Below are positions 34,394 through 43,814 of a stretch of DNA of 64,000 nucleotides, piece by piece. Origin of the DNA: an uncultured Bacteroides sp. (lineage in GTDB: Bacteria > Bacteroidota > Bacteroidia > Bacteroidales > Bacteroidaceae). The stretch covers positions 1-64,000 of the forward strand of contig CALUJC010000017.1 in assembly GCA_944320865.1 (NCBI GenBank). Reading direction: 5' to 3'. Position numbers and translations under genes: made by a program. A model generated the notes under the pieces. The model was given only the letters and a program-made list of their open reading frames with translations, made no database searches and was not told where the DNA came from. Numbering within the stretch: position 1 is the first letter of the stretch; each line of letters starts with the position of its first letter.

Positions 34394-36221
34394 CGGGGAT
34401 GTATTTCTTTTGGGCTATTTTCTCTTTCAGCGTAGGCGAGGTGCTGCCCATCTCCAAGGCTTGCTGCCAGAACTTCAAGGCACCCTCCACGTCGCCGGTC
34501 ATGTAGTAGATGTCGCCGCAGTGCTCCACGACTTCGCTGCTTTTCTCTCCGTCGGCCAGCATGGCATTGTCTATGTAGATGCGGGCTTCGGCATAGTTTC
34601 CCTTCTCGAAGAGAATCCAGGCATACGTGTCGAGGTAGGTGGCGTTGTTGGGCTCGGCCTTGATGGTCTTGTAGCTCATTTCCTCGGCCTTGTCCAGGTC
34701 GCGGCGTTCCAGCGAGAGGTAGTAGGCGTAGTTGTTCAGCGTGGCAATGTTGGAGGGGTTGTACACCAGGGCGGAGTCGTAGGCGGCATAGGCTTCCTGC
34801 ATCTGCATCTTTTCGTGGTAAGCGTCGCCTATGATGGAGTAGAAGTCGGAAATGACCTCCTTTTTGCTGTCTTTCGTCACCTGCTTCAGGGCACGCCGGC
34901 AGATGGAGAGGGCATCGTCGGTGCGCTCGTCGTGATTGTAGGCAATGGCGAGGTAGAAGTAATACTCCAGCATGTTGGGAGTGGCCTCCACGCCTGCCTC
35001 GCACAGGCGGATGATTTCGGGATAGTTTTCCTGGCGGATGGCTTCGCCAAGCAGCGTCATGCGGGCGGCGTTGTTGGTGGGGTCGATGTCGAGCACTTGC
35101 CACAACACGGGTATGGCTGCCTGGTTCATGCCTTTGGAGAGGAGGTATTGGGCGTAGAGCATGGGCAACTGCACATCGTCTTGCCCCTGCTCCATGATGC
35201 GGTCGAAGAGGCGGATGATGGCCAGGCTGTCTCCCCCCTCGCGTTCATTCTGCACAATGAGCTGGCGCATGACGTTCACCTTGGTGCCCGATGCCACCTT
35301 CTTGTTCACCAGCAGGGCATCAAGCTGCTTGCGGTAAAGTTCCTGTTGGCCCGTTTCTTCGTAATAGGAAGCCATGGAGTACATGGCCATGGCGTTGTCC
35401 GGCTCTTGGGCAAGCACGTCCTTGTACAGGGCATGGGCTTTGTCTTTCTTGCCGTTTTGCAGGTAGACATCGCCCAGCATGACCTTGTAGTTCAACTCAG
35501 TGGGATATTCTTCCACCAGGCTTTCCATCTCGCGGAAGGCGCTTTTCACATCGTCCTTCTGCAGATAGATGCGGAATTTCTCCATGGTGAGCTGTTCGCT
35601 CTTGCCCATCTTCTGCTCCAGGCGGTTCAGCACGTCTATCACTTGGGTGTAGTTTTCCTTCCGGTTATACAGGTCGAGCAAGCTGTAAAGCGGGTCGAGC
35701 TTGCCGGGAAAGCGGACGGCCATGTCTTCGAGCAAAGTGATGGCCTTGTCCTGCTCGTTCTGCTGCATATAGAGGTTGGCCAGTCCCTGGCAGTACCAAT
35801 AGTTGTCGGGGGCGCTGGCCACGGCCTGCTCCAGGGCGCGCACGCCCAAGTCCGGCTGCTTGAGGTAAAGGTAATATTGCGCCAACTCGTATTGCGCGGA
35901 TGCCGCCTTGGGGTTGATGGCCAGGCAATGTTGCAACAGCTCGAACGCCTCGTCATACTTGCCTTGCAGTTTCCGGCGGACGGCTTCGAGGTAGAAGTAG
36001 TCATACTTGCGCTGCGCCTCGGGCGACAGGGCCGGGCGCACCGGCGGGTGCACGGCTTGCGGATTCTTCTTCTTGGTATTCTTCTTTTTCTGCTGCAGGC
36101 CGGCCATGCGCGCCAAAGTTGTCCCAGCCGATGCCGGGGCTGCACCCATCGAGGCCTGCCCTTGCACGGGGCACAACAGGCTGCACAGCAGCAACAGCCA
36201 CAATATTCGTCGTTTCAACAT
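34374..36221 (-). CDS. Exported tetratricopeptide repeat protein
   Basis: A 615-residue protein with a signal peptide (MLKRRILWLLLLCSLLCPVQG), a Lys-rich stretch (QQKKKNTKKKN) and then tandem TPR repeats from about residue 60 to the end (for example AKYDEAFELLQHCLAINPKAA-like units and ATYLDTYAWILFEKGNYAEA). TPR arrays bind partner proteins. Its operon position next to DUF4292 and EnvC suggests envelope assembly. Bacteroidetes homologues are usually annotated only as TPR proteins. Confidence 0.87.
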   Translation of the reverse strand: MLKRRILWLLLLCSLLCPVQGQASMGAAPASAGTTLARMAGLQQKKKNTKKKNPQAVHPPVRPALSPEAQRKYDYFYLEAVRRKLQGKYDEAFELLQHCLAINPKAASAQYELAQYYLYLKQPDLGVRALEQAVASAPDNYWYCQGLANLYMQQNEQDKAITLLEDMAVRFPGKLDPLYSLLDLYNRKENYTQVIDVLNRLEQKMGKSEQLTMEKFRIYLQKDDVKSAFREMESLVEEYPTELNYKVMLGDVYLQNGKKDKAHALYKDVLAQEPDNAMAMYSMASYYEETGQQELYRKQLDALLVNKKVASGTKVNVMRQLIVQNEREGGDSLAIIRLFDRIMEQGQDDVQLPMLYAQYLLSKGMNQAAIPVLWQVLDIDPTNNAARMTLLGEAIRQENYPEIIRLCEAGVEATPNMLEYYFYLAIAYNHDERTDDALSICRRALKQVTKDSKKEVISDFYSIIGDAYHEKMQMQEAYAAYDSALVYNPSNIATLNNYAYYLSLERRDLDKAEEMSYKTIKAEPNNATYLDTYAWILFEKGNYAEARIYIDNAMLADGEKSSEVVEHCGDIYYMTGDVEGALKFWQQALEMGSTSPTLKEKIAQKKYIPDETTTE

Positions 36222-36270
36222 GATTCTTTACGGTTCTACTCTACTCATTGTCCACACTGCGGCACCGGAC

Positions 36271-36705
36271 TCATACGCCGGTATGGCCAAAGCCTCCCGC
36301 GCCGCGCGCGGTTTCGTCCAGCACCTCCACTTCCTGCCAGGCGGCCTGCTCGTGGCGTGCAATGACCATCTGGGCGATGCGTTCGCCGTCTTCAATGACA
36401 AACTCGTCTGCCGAGAGGTTGATGAGGATGATGCCTATCTCGCCACGATAGTCGGCGTCGATGGTGCCCGGCGAGTTCAGCACCGTGATGCCCCGCTTCA
36501 GCGCCAGGCCGCTGCGGGGGCGTATCTGCGCCTCGAAGCCCGGCGGAAGGGCTATGTAGAGGCCCGTGGGCACCAGGCAACGTTGCATGGGCGCCAGCAC
36601 CAGGGGCGCGTCTATGTTGGCACGGATGTCCATGCCGGCCGACTGGCCGGTGGCATAAGCGGGAAGGGGATGCTTGGAGCGGTTGATGATTTGTACGTTC
36701 AGCAT
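36271..36705 (-). CDS. dut: dUTP pyrophosphatase
   Basis: A 144-residue trimeric-type dUTPase that hydrolyses dUTP to dUMP. All five motifs are present: AGMDIRA (23-29), PRSGLALK (63-70), [11 protein letters not shown] (80-90), GERIAQMV and the C-terminal [10 protein letters not shown]. The ATG at 36705 is preferred over the in-frame ATG at 36729. First gene of the minus-strand operon and divergent from dgt, so two dNTP-sanitising genes share one regulatory region. Confidence 0.95.
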   Translation of the reverse strand: MLNVQIINRSKHPLPAYATGQSAGMDIRANIDAPLVLAPMQRCLVPTGLYIALPPGFEAQIRPRSGLALKRGITVLNSPGTIDADYRGEIGIILINLSADEFVIEDGERIAQMVIARHEQAAWQEVEVLDETARGAGGFGHTGV

Positions 36706-36810
36706 GCTTATTGTTGTTAATTTATTCATATCAAAGGCCTTGCAAAGCCTGCACCTATCCCCGGGCAAGGTGCCCGGAAGCACGTGCAAAGGCGCGTGGA
36801 AGCCCGCCGG

Positions 36811-36875
36811 GGTAGCGTAGGAACGCCAGCGCGGTGGGGTTGAAACGCCCGCCCGGTAGCGTTGGAACGCCGCCA
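36811..36875 (+). repeat. Dispersed 65-bp repeat, family D, copy 2
   Basis: Aligns to the reverse complement of 3536-3600 at equal length. Lies in the 318-base divergent gap between dut and dgt, which otherwise holds related GCGTxGGAACGCC fragments (36780-36900) and the dgt promoter. Confidence 0.45.
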
Positions 36876-36975
36876 AGGCAGCGATGCAACACCGGCCGAA
36901 GGGCACGGGACAGGAAAAAACCGACCGCCCCTTCATTTATCGGGCGAAAGTACGGATTTTGACGCAAAATAATCA

Positions 36976-36983
36976 TACATTTG
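36976..36983 (+). promoter_or_regulatory. dgt promoter -7 element
   Basis: TACATTTG fits TAnnTTTG, 40 bases upstream of the dgt start. Confidence 0.55.
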
Positions 36984-37023
36984 CAGTTAAATTATAACAA
37001 AGCCCCTTTCAACGCATACAAAA

Positions 37024-38367
37024 ATGGACTGGAGTACCCTGATATCGGCCAAACGCTTCGGCCTGGAAGAGTTTCACGAAGCACGGCGCGAAAACCGCTC
37101 GGAGTTTCAGCGCGACTATGACCGCCTCATCTTCTCGGCCCCCTTCCGCAGGCTGCAGAACAAGACGCAGGTGTTCCCCCTGCCCGGCAGCATCTTCGTG
37201 CACAACCGGCTGACACACAGCCTAGAGGTGTCGTGCGTGGGCCGCTCGCTGGGCAACAACATTGCCAAGGCGCTGCTGGAGCGCGACGCGGAGCTGCGGC
37301 ACACCTGCGTGTCGGAGGTGGGCTCCATCGTCTCTGCCGCCTGCCTGGCGCACGACCTGGGCAACCCTCCCTTCGGGCACTCGGGCGAAAGGGCCATCTC
37401 CACCTTCTTTTCTGAAGGGAAGGGGCTGGAACTGCGCGCCCCGCAACCTGACGGCACGCGGCTGACCGACGCGCAATGGCAGGACCTCACCCACTTCGAG
37501 GGCAACGCCAATGCCTTCCGCCTGCTCACCCACCAGTTTGAGGGGAGGCGCAAGGGGGGCTTCGTGCTGACCTACTCCACGCTGGCCAGCATAGTGAAGT
37601 ATCCCTACTCGTCGAGCCTGGCGGGGGAGAAGGGCAAGTTCGGCTTCTTCACCAGCGAGGAAAGCAGCTTCCGCCGCATAGCCGACGAGCTGGGCATGGT
37701 GCGCCTCAACGACGCTCCGCTGAAGTACGCCCGCCACCCGTTGGTGTACCTCGTGGAGGCGGCGGACGACATCTGCTACCAGCTTATGGACATAGAAGAT
37801 GCCTACAAGCTGAAGATTCTGACCCCGCAGGAGACGCGCGACCTGCTGATAGGCTACTTTGCCGACGAGCGGAAGGCCCACATAGAACGCACGCTGCACA
37901 TTGTGGACGATGCCAACGAGCAGGTGGCCTACCTGCGTTCGTCGGTCATCGGGCTGCTCACCGGCGAGTGCACCCGCGTCTTTCTGGAGCACGAGGCCGA
38001 CATACTGGCCGGCACCTTCGAGGGCAGCCTCATCAAGCACATCGCCTCCACGCCCGCCCAGGCCTACCGCCGCTGTGCCGAGGTGGCCGGGCAGAAGATA
38101 TACCGCTCGCGCGACGTGCTGGACATCGAGCTGGCCGGCTTCCGCATCATCAGCACCCTGCTCGAGCTGATGACCGATGCCGTGCGCTCGCCCTGGAAAA
38201 CCTACTCGCGGCTGCTCATCGACCGCGTGTCCAGCCAATACAACATGCAGGCGCCCACGCTCTACGAAAGGGTGCAGGCCGTGCTTGACTACGTGTCGGG
38301 CATGACCGACGTCTTTGCCCTCGACCTCTACCGCAAAATAAACGGCAACAGTCTGCCGGCCGTGTAG
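37024..38367 (+). CDS. dgt: Deoxyguanosinetriphosphate triphosphohydrolase
   Basis: A 447-residue HD-domain dNTP triphosphohydrolase that converts dGTP (and possibly other dNTPs) to the nucleoside and triphosphate. The HD metal site is visible as His65 in NRLTHSLEVS and His110-Asp111 in CLAHDLGNPPFGHSGE. Other conserved segments are HFEGNANAFRLLTHQ and the RxxR-rich start (FRRLQNKTQV). It is divergent from dut. The SLC13 gene follows after 62 bases and may be cotranscribed. Confidence 0.92.
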   Translation: MDWSTLISAKRFGLEEFHEARRENRSEFQRDYDRLIFSAPFRRLQNKTQVFPLPGSIFVHNRLTHSLEVSCVGRSLGNNIAKALLERDAELRHTCVSEVGSIVSAACLAHDLGNPPFGHSGERAISTFFSEGKGLELRAPQPDGTRLTDAQWQDLTHFEGNANAFRLLTHQFEGRRKGGFVLTYSTLASIVKYPYSSSLAGEKGKFGFFTSEESSFRRIADELGMVRLNDAPLKYARHPLVYLVEAADDICYQLMDIEDAYKLKILTPQETRDLLIGYFADERKAHIERTLHIVDDANEQVAYLRSSVIGLLTGECTRVFLEHEADILAGTFEGSLIKHIASTPAQAYRRCAEVAGQKIYRSRDVLDIELAGFRIISTLLELMTDAVRSPWKTYSRLLIDRVSSQYNMQAPTLYERVQAVLDYVSGMTDVFALDLYRKINGNSLPAV

Positions 38368-38429
38368 GCGCAGCCCCAAAGAATAGATAAAAGAATGCGA
38401 TAAACAACACTAAACCAACCCATAGCCCT

Positions 38430-40289
38430 ATGCTCATCACCCTCCTCACCCTGGCACTTGCCGCCATCTTCTTCATGAGCGGAAAAGTACGCTCCGACCT
38501 GGTGGCCGTCTGCTCCCTGCTCGTCCTGCTGATATGCCATGTACTAACCCCGGAAGAAGGGCTGTCGGGCTTCTCCAACTCGGTCGTCATCATGATGGTG
38601 GGACTGTTTGTGGTAGGGGGAGCCATCTTCCAGACCGGGCTTGCCAAGATGATAAGCAGCCGCATCCTCAAGCTGGCAGGCCAAAGCGAGCTGCGGCTGT
38701 TCCTGCTGGTCATGCTGGTCACCTCGGCCATCGGCGCCTTTGTCAGCAATACGGGCACGGTGGCGCTCATGCTGCCCATCGTGGTAAGCATGGCCATGAG
38801 CGCAGGCATCAGTTCGGGCCGCCTGCTCATGCCCCTGGCCTTTGCCAGCAGCATGGGCGGTATGATGACCCTCATCGGCACACCGCCCAACCTCATCATT
38901 GCCGACACCTTGGAGAAAGCCGGCTACGGGTCGCTCTCGTTCTTCTCGTTCCTGCCTGTGGGACTGGTATGCGTGGCCGTAGGCACCCTCGTGCTGCTGC
39001 CCCTCACCAAGTGGTTCCTGTCGAAAAAAGGGGAAACAGACAAAGATGCCCGGCACGGTAAATCGCTAAGCCAGTTGGTAAAAGAATACGGCCTGTCGAG
39101 CAACCTGTTCCGCCTGAACGTGGACAACAAAGCCACCATCATAGGGCAAACCGTCGCTGAACTGAACATACGGCATAAATACAGCCTGAACATTCTGGAA
39201 ATACGGAGGAAAACCACCTCGCAACAACGCTTCCTGCACACGGTGAAGCAATTCTCGGCACCGGACACCCTGCTGGAAGAAGGCGACGTGCTCTACGTGT
39301 CGGGCAACCCCGGACAGGTGGAACTGTTCTGCCGGGAATGCGGCCTCACCCTGATGGACGGGCACACCACGGAAGAAAACGCAGGGCAAAACGCCACGTC
39401 ATTGGACTTCTACGACATCGGCATTGCGGAAATCGTGCTGATGGCTTCCTCGCGCATCATCAACCGCACGGTCAAGGAAGCAAACTTCCGTGGCAAGTTC
39501 AACGTCAACGTGCTGGGCATCCGCCGCAAAAAAGAATACCTCCTGCACGACCTGGGCAACGTGAAGATGCACCACGGCGACGTACTACTGGTACAGGGAG
39601 ATTGGAAAGACATTGCCCGCCTCTCGGGCGAAGAAGACAACTGGGTGGTGCTGGGACAACCGCTGGAAGAAGCGGCCAAGGTCACACTGGACTACAAGGC
39701 GCCCGTGGCAGCCTTCATCATGCTGCTCATGGTGGCGATGATGGTGTTCGACTTCATTCCCGTGGCACCGGTGACCGCCGTCATGATAGCTGCCGTGCTC
39801 ATGGTCATCACCGGATGCCTGCGCAGCGTGGAAGCCGCTTACAAAACCATTAACTGGGAAACCATTGTGCTGTTTGCCGCCATGATGCCCATGTCGCTGG
39901 CGCTGGAGAAAACCGGCGCTTCCGATTACCTCTCCACTGCCCTGGCGCAACGGCTGGGGGAATATGGCCCCGTCGTACTGCTGGCAGGCATCTACTTCAC
40001 GGGGTCTATCATGACCATGTTCATCAGCAACACGGTGACGGCACTGCTCATGGCGCCCATCGCCTTGCAGAGCGCCCTGCAAATCGGGGTAAGCCCCATT
40101 CCTTACCTGTTTGCCGTGACGGTAGCGGCCAGCATGTGCTTTGCCTCCCCGTTCTCCACGCCGCCCAACGCCTTGGTCATGCCGGCAGGACAATATACTT
40201 TTATGGATTATGTGAAAGTGGGGTTGCCGCTGCAAGTCATCATGGGCATAGTCATGGTCATCGTGCTGCCCCTGCTGTTCCCCTTCTGA
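38430..40289 (+). CDS. SLC13-family permease with two RCK_C domains
   Basis: A 619-residue membrane protein: five or so N-terminal helices (1-190), two soluble TrkA-C/RCK_C-type regulatory domains (about 210-300 and 320-405), and five to six C-terminal helices (about 420-619). VSNTGTVALMLPIV, LIGTPPNLII in the first half and ISNTVTALLMAPIA, FSTPPNALVM in the second are the inverted-repeat substrate and sodium motifs of the divalent anion:Na+ symporter family. The substrate (dicarboxylate, sulfate or similar) cannot be told. Confidence 0.88.
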   Translation: MLITLLTLALAAIFFMSGKVRSDLVAVCSLLVLLICHVLTPEEGLSGFSNSVVIMMVGLFVVGGAIFQTGLAKMISSRILKLAGQSELRLFLLVMLVTSAIGAFVSNTGTVALMLPIVVSMAMSAGISSGRLLMPLAFASSMGGMMTLIGTPPNLIIADTLEKAGYGSLSFFSFLPVGLVCVAVGTLVLLPLTKWFLSKKGETDKDARHGKSLSQLVKEYGLSSNLFRLNVDNKATIIGQTVAELNIRHKYSLNILEIRRKTTSQQRFLHTVKQFSAPDTLLEEGDVLYVSGNPGQVELFCRECGLTLMDGHTTEENAGQNATSLDFYDIGIAEIVLMASSRIINRTVKEANFRGKFNVNVLGIRRKKEYLLHDLGNVKMHHGDVLLVQGDWKDIARLSGEEDNWVVLGQPLEEAAKVTLDYKAPVAAFIMLLMVAMMVFDFIPVAPVTAVMIAAVLMVITGCLRSVEAAYKTINWETIVLFAAMMPMSLALEKTGASDYLSTALAQRLGEYGPVVLLAGIYFTGSIMTMFISNTVTALLMAPIALQSALQIGVSPIPYLFAVTVAASMCFASPFSTPPNALVMPAGQYTFMDYVKVGLPLQVIMGIVMVIVLPLLFPF

Positions 40290-40307
40290 TGTCCAAGGCT
40301 CGTCCGC

Positions 40308-41288
40308 TCAAGCCTTGGGTGCACCGGCTATCTTGCAGCTCCCCGCCTCTTTCTTCAAGAACGACTCGATGTGGCGGATGCGCTTCTCTGCCAGTATTTC
40401 GTCCACGGCTATCAGGATACCCGTCTCCTCCACATCGCCAAACTCATCGTTGATGGCCGTGCCGAACACGCGCATCGTGGGGCTAAGGCTCATGTAGGCG
40501 TTGACCAGCGGCGGGATGTTGTAGCCCAGCTTGCGCACTTCCCCGTTCAGAATCTTATAGTCTTCCTTGAAGCTGTCTTTGCAAAAGATGGTCTCCAGTT
40601 CCTTCTCGTCGGCCTCTATGGTCAGCGGGTGGATGGGAGTGACCAGCCCGTCCTTGTCGGCAAAGTGCTTGCGTAGGAAGTACAGTATCATGTCGCGCCC
40701 CTTGCGGATGTAATTGGGATACATGGTCACCTTGCCGAAGAAATACTTCACGTTGGGCATGATGACCGTCAGCGCACCCAGCCCGTCCCACAGGTTGTCG
40801 AGGGCAAACAGCCCCTTGCTGTCGGCGCGTGTCGACTGGTATTCCACGGTGACAAACGAGCGTCCCAACTCTATGGTGGTAGGCATGTACTCCTTCAGGA
40901 AGTTCTCCGAGAAGTTGAACATGTGCGCCGTGGCAAGCACCGGCGCCCCCTTTTCGTCGTAGCGCACGTCGGTGCCCAAGATGTAGCGGTAGCCGCCCAG
41001 TATTTCCTCCGCCTCGGGATTCCATACTATCAGCTGCTTGCAAGGGTTGGGCATCAGGTCAAACTCGTCTATGTCCATCGACTTTCCCGTGCCCCCTCCT
41101 GCGGTGCGGAAGGCAATCTCGCGCAGACGCCCTATCTCCCTCATGGTGTTGGGGGAGTCGTGTGCCGTCACGATGTATATCTCGTTGTTGCTGCGGTTGG
41201 TCATGCGCAAGCGTTTGTCTTCAGTCAGCTCCGCCTTCAAGGCCTCTTTGCTTATCGGTGCTATGATTTCTTCCATACTGGTATGCAT
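40308..41288 (-). CDS. glsB: Glycine N-acyltransferase GlsB-like (GNAT fold)
   Basis: A 326-residue protein (322 if it starts at the ATG at 41276) resembling OlsB-type N-acyltransferases: RLREIAFRTAGGGTGKSMDIDEFD near the N-terminus, a central QLIVWNPEAEEILGGYRYILG and ELGRSFVTVEYQS. In Bacteroides thetaiotaomicron the GlsB enzyme acylates glycine to commendamide, the first step to glycine lipids; the sequence type and the adjacent GlsA-type gene support the same role. The start is 11 or 23 bases after the GlsA stop, so the two form an operon. Confidence 0.72.
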   Translation of the reverse strand: MHTSMEEIIAPISKEALKAELTEDKRLRMTNRSNNEIYIVTAHDSPNTMREIGRLREIAFRTAGGGTGKSMDIDEFDLMPNPCKQLIVWNPEAEEILGGYRYILGTDVRYDEKGAPVLATAHMFNFSENFLKEYMPTTIELGRSFVTVEYQSTRADSKGLFALDNLWDGLGALTVIMPNVKYFFGKVTMYPNYIRKGRDMILYFLRKHFADKDGLVTPIHPLTIEADEKELETIFCKDSFKEDYKILNGEVRKLGYNIPPLVNAYMSLSPTMRVFGTAINDEFGDVEETGILIAVDEILAEKRIRHIESFLKKEAGSCKIAGAPKA

Positions 41289-41299
41289 TATAATATGGT

Positions 41300-42133
41300 T
41301 CAGTCTTCTACTTTCAGTTTGTACACAATGTCCTTTACATATTGCGCCCATTGCAAGGGCGTCTTCGACTTGTCGAATGTCTGCCACGGGATGGGCTTCC
41401 CGATGGTGATGGTGAACGTCTTATGCCGGTTCTTCAGCATCTCGTCCGCCAGGTAGAGCATGGCAATGTTGAACTTGATGCCCAGCGTCTTGCACACGTT
41501 GGCCAGGTTGTAAAAGAAGTTGGAGTTCTGCCCGTCGAAGTGTATGGGCACCACGTCGCGGTGCGTCTGCACGCTTTTCACGATGAAGGTCTTTTTCCAC
41601 TCCACATCGCGTATCACCCCGCCCTGGCGTCGCGAGCAAAGCCCTGCGGGAAACATAATCATCTGGTTGTCCGATGCAAAGCCCGCCTCCACCATCCGGG
41701 GGAAATCCTTAGCCTGCTTGCCCGTCTTGTTGATGGGGATGCAAAGCGGCGCCAGCCCGTGCAGGTTCATCAGCAGGTCGTTCACCATGTACTTCACCTT
41801 GCCGTTGTAGTGCGTGCCCAGCACGTAGCCCAGCGCCAGGCCGTCTTGTCCGCCCAGGGGGTGGTTAGACACAAAGGTGCACAAGCGCCCGTCCGTCGGC
41901 AGGTTTTCCTCGCCCTTCACCACCAGTTTGGCGTCCAGGAAGTCCAGGCTGGCCTTCAGGAAATCCACTCCCACCTTGTCCTGCGCGTCACGCAGAAAGA
42001 CGTTCAATTCTTCTTGATGCACAATGCGTTTCAAGTACGACACCACAAAACGCGGCACATACTTTGCCTGCTTCGGGGCCTTCTCACGGAGTATCTTGTC
42101 GATGTCGATTAAAAACAAACTGTCGTCAGCCAT
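41300..42133 (-). CDS. glsA: PlsC-type O-acyltransferase GlsA-like
   Basis: A 277-residue acyltransferase of the PlsC/OlsA type. The catalytic block is NHPLGGQDG (His91, Asp97; an HX5D variant of HX4D), with MIMFPAGLCSRRQ as the substrate-binding motif near 165. In glycine lipid synthesis GlsA adds the second acyl chain to the 3-hydroxy group of commendamide. The gene is first in the glsA-glsB pair. The start at MADDSLF is preferred over an ATG nine codons upstream, which overlaps the promoter match. Confidence 0.72.
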   Translation of the reverse strand: MADDSLFLIDIDKILREKAPKQAKYVPRFVVSYLKRIVHQEELNVFLRDAQDKVGVDFLKASLDFLDAKLVVKGEENLPTDGRLCTFVSNHPLGGQDGLALGYVLGTHYNGKVKYMVNDLLMNLHGLAPLCIPINKTGKQAKDFPRMVEAGFASDNQMIMFPAGLCSRRQGGVIRDVEWKKTFIVKSVQTHRDVVPIHFDGQNSNFFYNLANVCKTLGIKFNIAMLYLADEMLKNRHKTFTITIGKPIPWQTFDKSKTPLQWAQYVKDIVYKLKVED

Positions 42134-42157
42134 GCTGTTTTCCTTACTATGAACGTG

Positions 42158-42190
42158 CAAAATTAAATTATCTTTTCTATTAATTGCAAG
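42158..42190 (-). promoter_or_regulatory. glsA promoter
   Basis: Minus strand CTTG (42187-42190), a 21-base spacer and TAATTTTG (42158-42165). Confidence 0.55.
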
Positions 42191-42470
42191 AAAATAGCAG
42201 AAAACTACACCACAAATTTGTCAAAATGCACTATTTCCTTTCAAATGGGCAATTATTGTTTCAAGGTCGCTATCATCAATACCGGATTACCTGCTCCCAT
42301 TAATTGCTCAGCAGTACAAACAGATAGGAGCGCAGCACCACATTATCTACAATGTCTGAAAAGAAAACCCCATGCTGACGGCCGAAGGGCATTATGAGGA
42401 TAAATAAGCTTTACCTCACATCATCATCTTCGCTCCATGCCGCCCTCCTCTGCCCCTACCTCCGCCCCAT

Positions 42471-42552
42471 CTTGTCCGTTCTTTTTCCGCTCCATAGGGC
42501 CGAAGCCCGACCGAACGAGTACCGAATGGGGTACGAATCGGGTACGACTGAG
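42471..42552 (+). repeat. Dispersed GTACGA-rich repeat, copy 3
   Basis: CTTGTCCGTTCTTTTTCCGC, TCCATAGGGCCGAAGCCCGA, CCGAACGAGTACCGAATG, GGTACGAATCGGGTACGACT. It lies between divergent glsA and the YhcG-type gene. The rest of the 575-base gap (42191-42470) is AT-rich with no convincing gene. Confidence 0.8.
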
Positions 42553-42678
42553 GTGCGCACCGGTCCGGAGGAAGATTTGTAAACATGCTTTACACCTGTA
42601 AAGTGCGGCAAAGGCATTCATCGGAAGGGGGACGGCAATAAAATGCGGGCAGCGATGGCATCTTTCCGCTCATTTTTG

Positions 42679-42686
42679 TATTTTTG
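42679..42686 (+). promoter_or_regulatory. YhcG-type gene promoter -7 element
   Basis: TATTTTTG fits TAnnTTTG, 22 bases upstream of the start at 42709. It excludes the longer frame from 42643. Confidence 0.55.
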
Positions 42687-42708
42687 TGCTACAAATCATT
42701 CTTTGCCA

Positions 42709-43767
42709 ATGAAAAAAGCTGATACGACATCTTTATATGCCCCCGATTTCGTGCGGGACATCAAGCAGATTGTAACGCAAGCCCGCCAAAAGGCATACGC
42801 CGCCATCAACTCGGCAATGGTAGAAGCATACTGGCAGATGGGCAAGCGCATTGTGGAGCAAGAGCAACAAGGGAAAGGCCGCGCCGACTACGGCACACAG
42901 TTGCTGAAATCGCTCTCGAAAGAGTTGACGGCAGAGTTCGGCAAGGGGTTCTCGGTCGGCTCATTATATTATTACCGCCAATTTTACCAGACTTTCCCTG
43001 AAATATTCGCTACACCGTGGCGAATATTGACTTGGTCACACTATAAGCGCTTAATGCAGGTGCCCAATGCTGATGCCCGCGCCTGGTACCTGAAAGAGGC
43101 GGCCGAGCAGATGTGGAGTTATCGCACGCTCGACCGCAACATCGGTTCGCAGTATTACGAGCGGCTGTTGCTGTCGCAGCACAAAGACGCAGTAGTGTCC
43201 GAAATGAAAGCGCTGACTAAGCCCACTGCGCAAGACCGGATGGAATTCATCAAGAATCCTACCGTGGCAGAGTTCATCGGCCTTTCGCCAAACAGCGACC
43301 TTACAGAGACGGAGCTGGAAGGGGCCATCATCGGCAACCTGCAAAAGTTTCTGCTTGAGTTGGGTAAAGGCTTCTCGTTCGTAGCGCGCCAGAAGCTAAT
43401 CCGCACCGAGAAAAAAGATTATTTCATCGACCTTGTGTTTTACAATTACATCCTTAAATCGTTTGTACTCATCGACTTGAAAACCAACACCATCACGCAC
43501 CAGGACGTAGGGCAAATGGACATGTACGTACGGATGTACGACGAGCGGGTACGCGGCGAGGACGATAACCCCACTATCGGCATCGTCCTCTGCTCGGAAA
43601 CGGACGAAGACATAGCCCGCTACTCCGTGCTGCACGACAACGACCGCCTCTTTGCCTCAAAATACATGCTTTACATGCCTACGGAGGAGGAACTAAGGCA
43701 GGAAATAGAACGGCAAAAGGATTTCTTCCGCCTGCAACACGGCAATTCCGCTAAGGAAGACTTGTAA
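42709..43767 (+). CDS. DUF1016/YhcG-type PDDEXK nuclease protein
   Basis: A 352-residue protein with the DUF1016 N-terminal domain (MVEAYWQMGKRIVEQEQQG, LLKSLSKELTAEFGKGFS) and a C-terminal PD-(D/E)XK nuclease-like domain (LELGKGFSFVARQ, then YFIDLVFYN, FVLIDLKT, DVGQMDMYVRMYD). The acidic set is the Asp in FIDLVFYN, the Asp-Leu-Lys in LIDLKT and a following Gln. Relatives are scattered accessory genes, some near restriction systems; the biological role is not settled. It sits alone just upstream of the mraZ regulatory region. Confidence 0.88.
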   Translation: MKKADTTSLYAPDFVRDIKQIVTQARQKAYAAINSAMVEAYWQMGKRIVEQEQQGKGRADYGTQLLKSLSKELTAEFGKGFSVGSLYYYRQFYQTFPEIFATPWRILTWSHYKRLMQVPNADARAWYLKEAAEQMWSYRTLDRNIGSQYYERLLLSQHKDAVVSEMKALTKPTAQDRMEFIKNPTVAEFIGLSPNSDLTETELEGAIIGNLQKFLLELGKGFSFVARQKLIRTEKKDYFIDLVFYNYILKSFVLIDLKTNTITHQDVGQMDMYVRMYDERVRGEDDNPTIGIVLCSETDEDIARYSVLHDNDRLFASKYMLYMPTEEELRQEIERQKDFFRLQHGNSAKEDL

Positions 43768-43814
43768 ACCGCCCCCTGTGGAAAACTTATTTGGAATATT
43801 TTCGATAAACATAG

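Noticed and set aside
34074-36365. A 763-codon open frame antisense to the TPR gene and part of DUF4292
   Set aside because: Same third-position effect; it crosses the boundaries of two well-supported genes and has no recognisable domain.
42191-42470. Possible gene or tRNA in the long gap between glsA and the YhcG-type gene
   Set aside because: No frame longer than about 30 codons with a plausible start and no cloverleaf pattern could be found; the stretch is AT-rich and may be a decayed gene.
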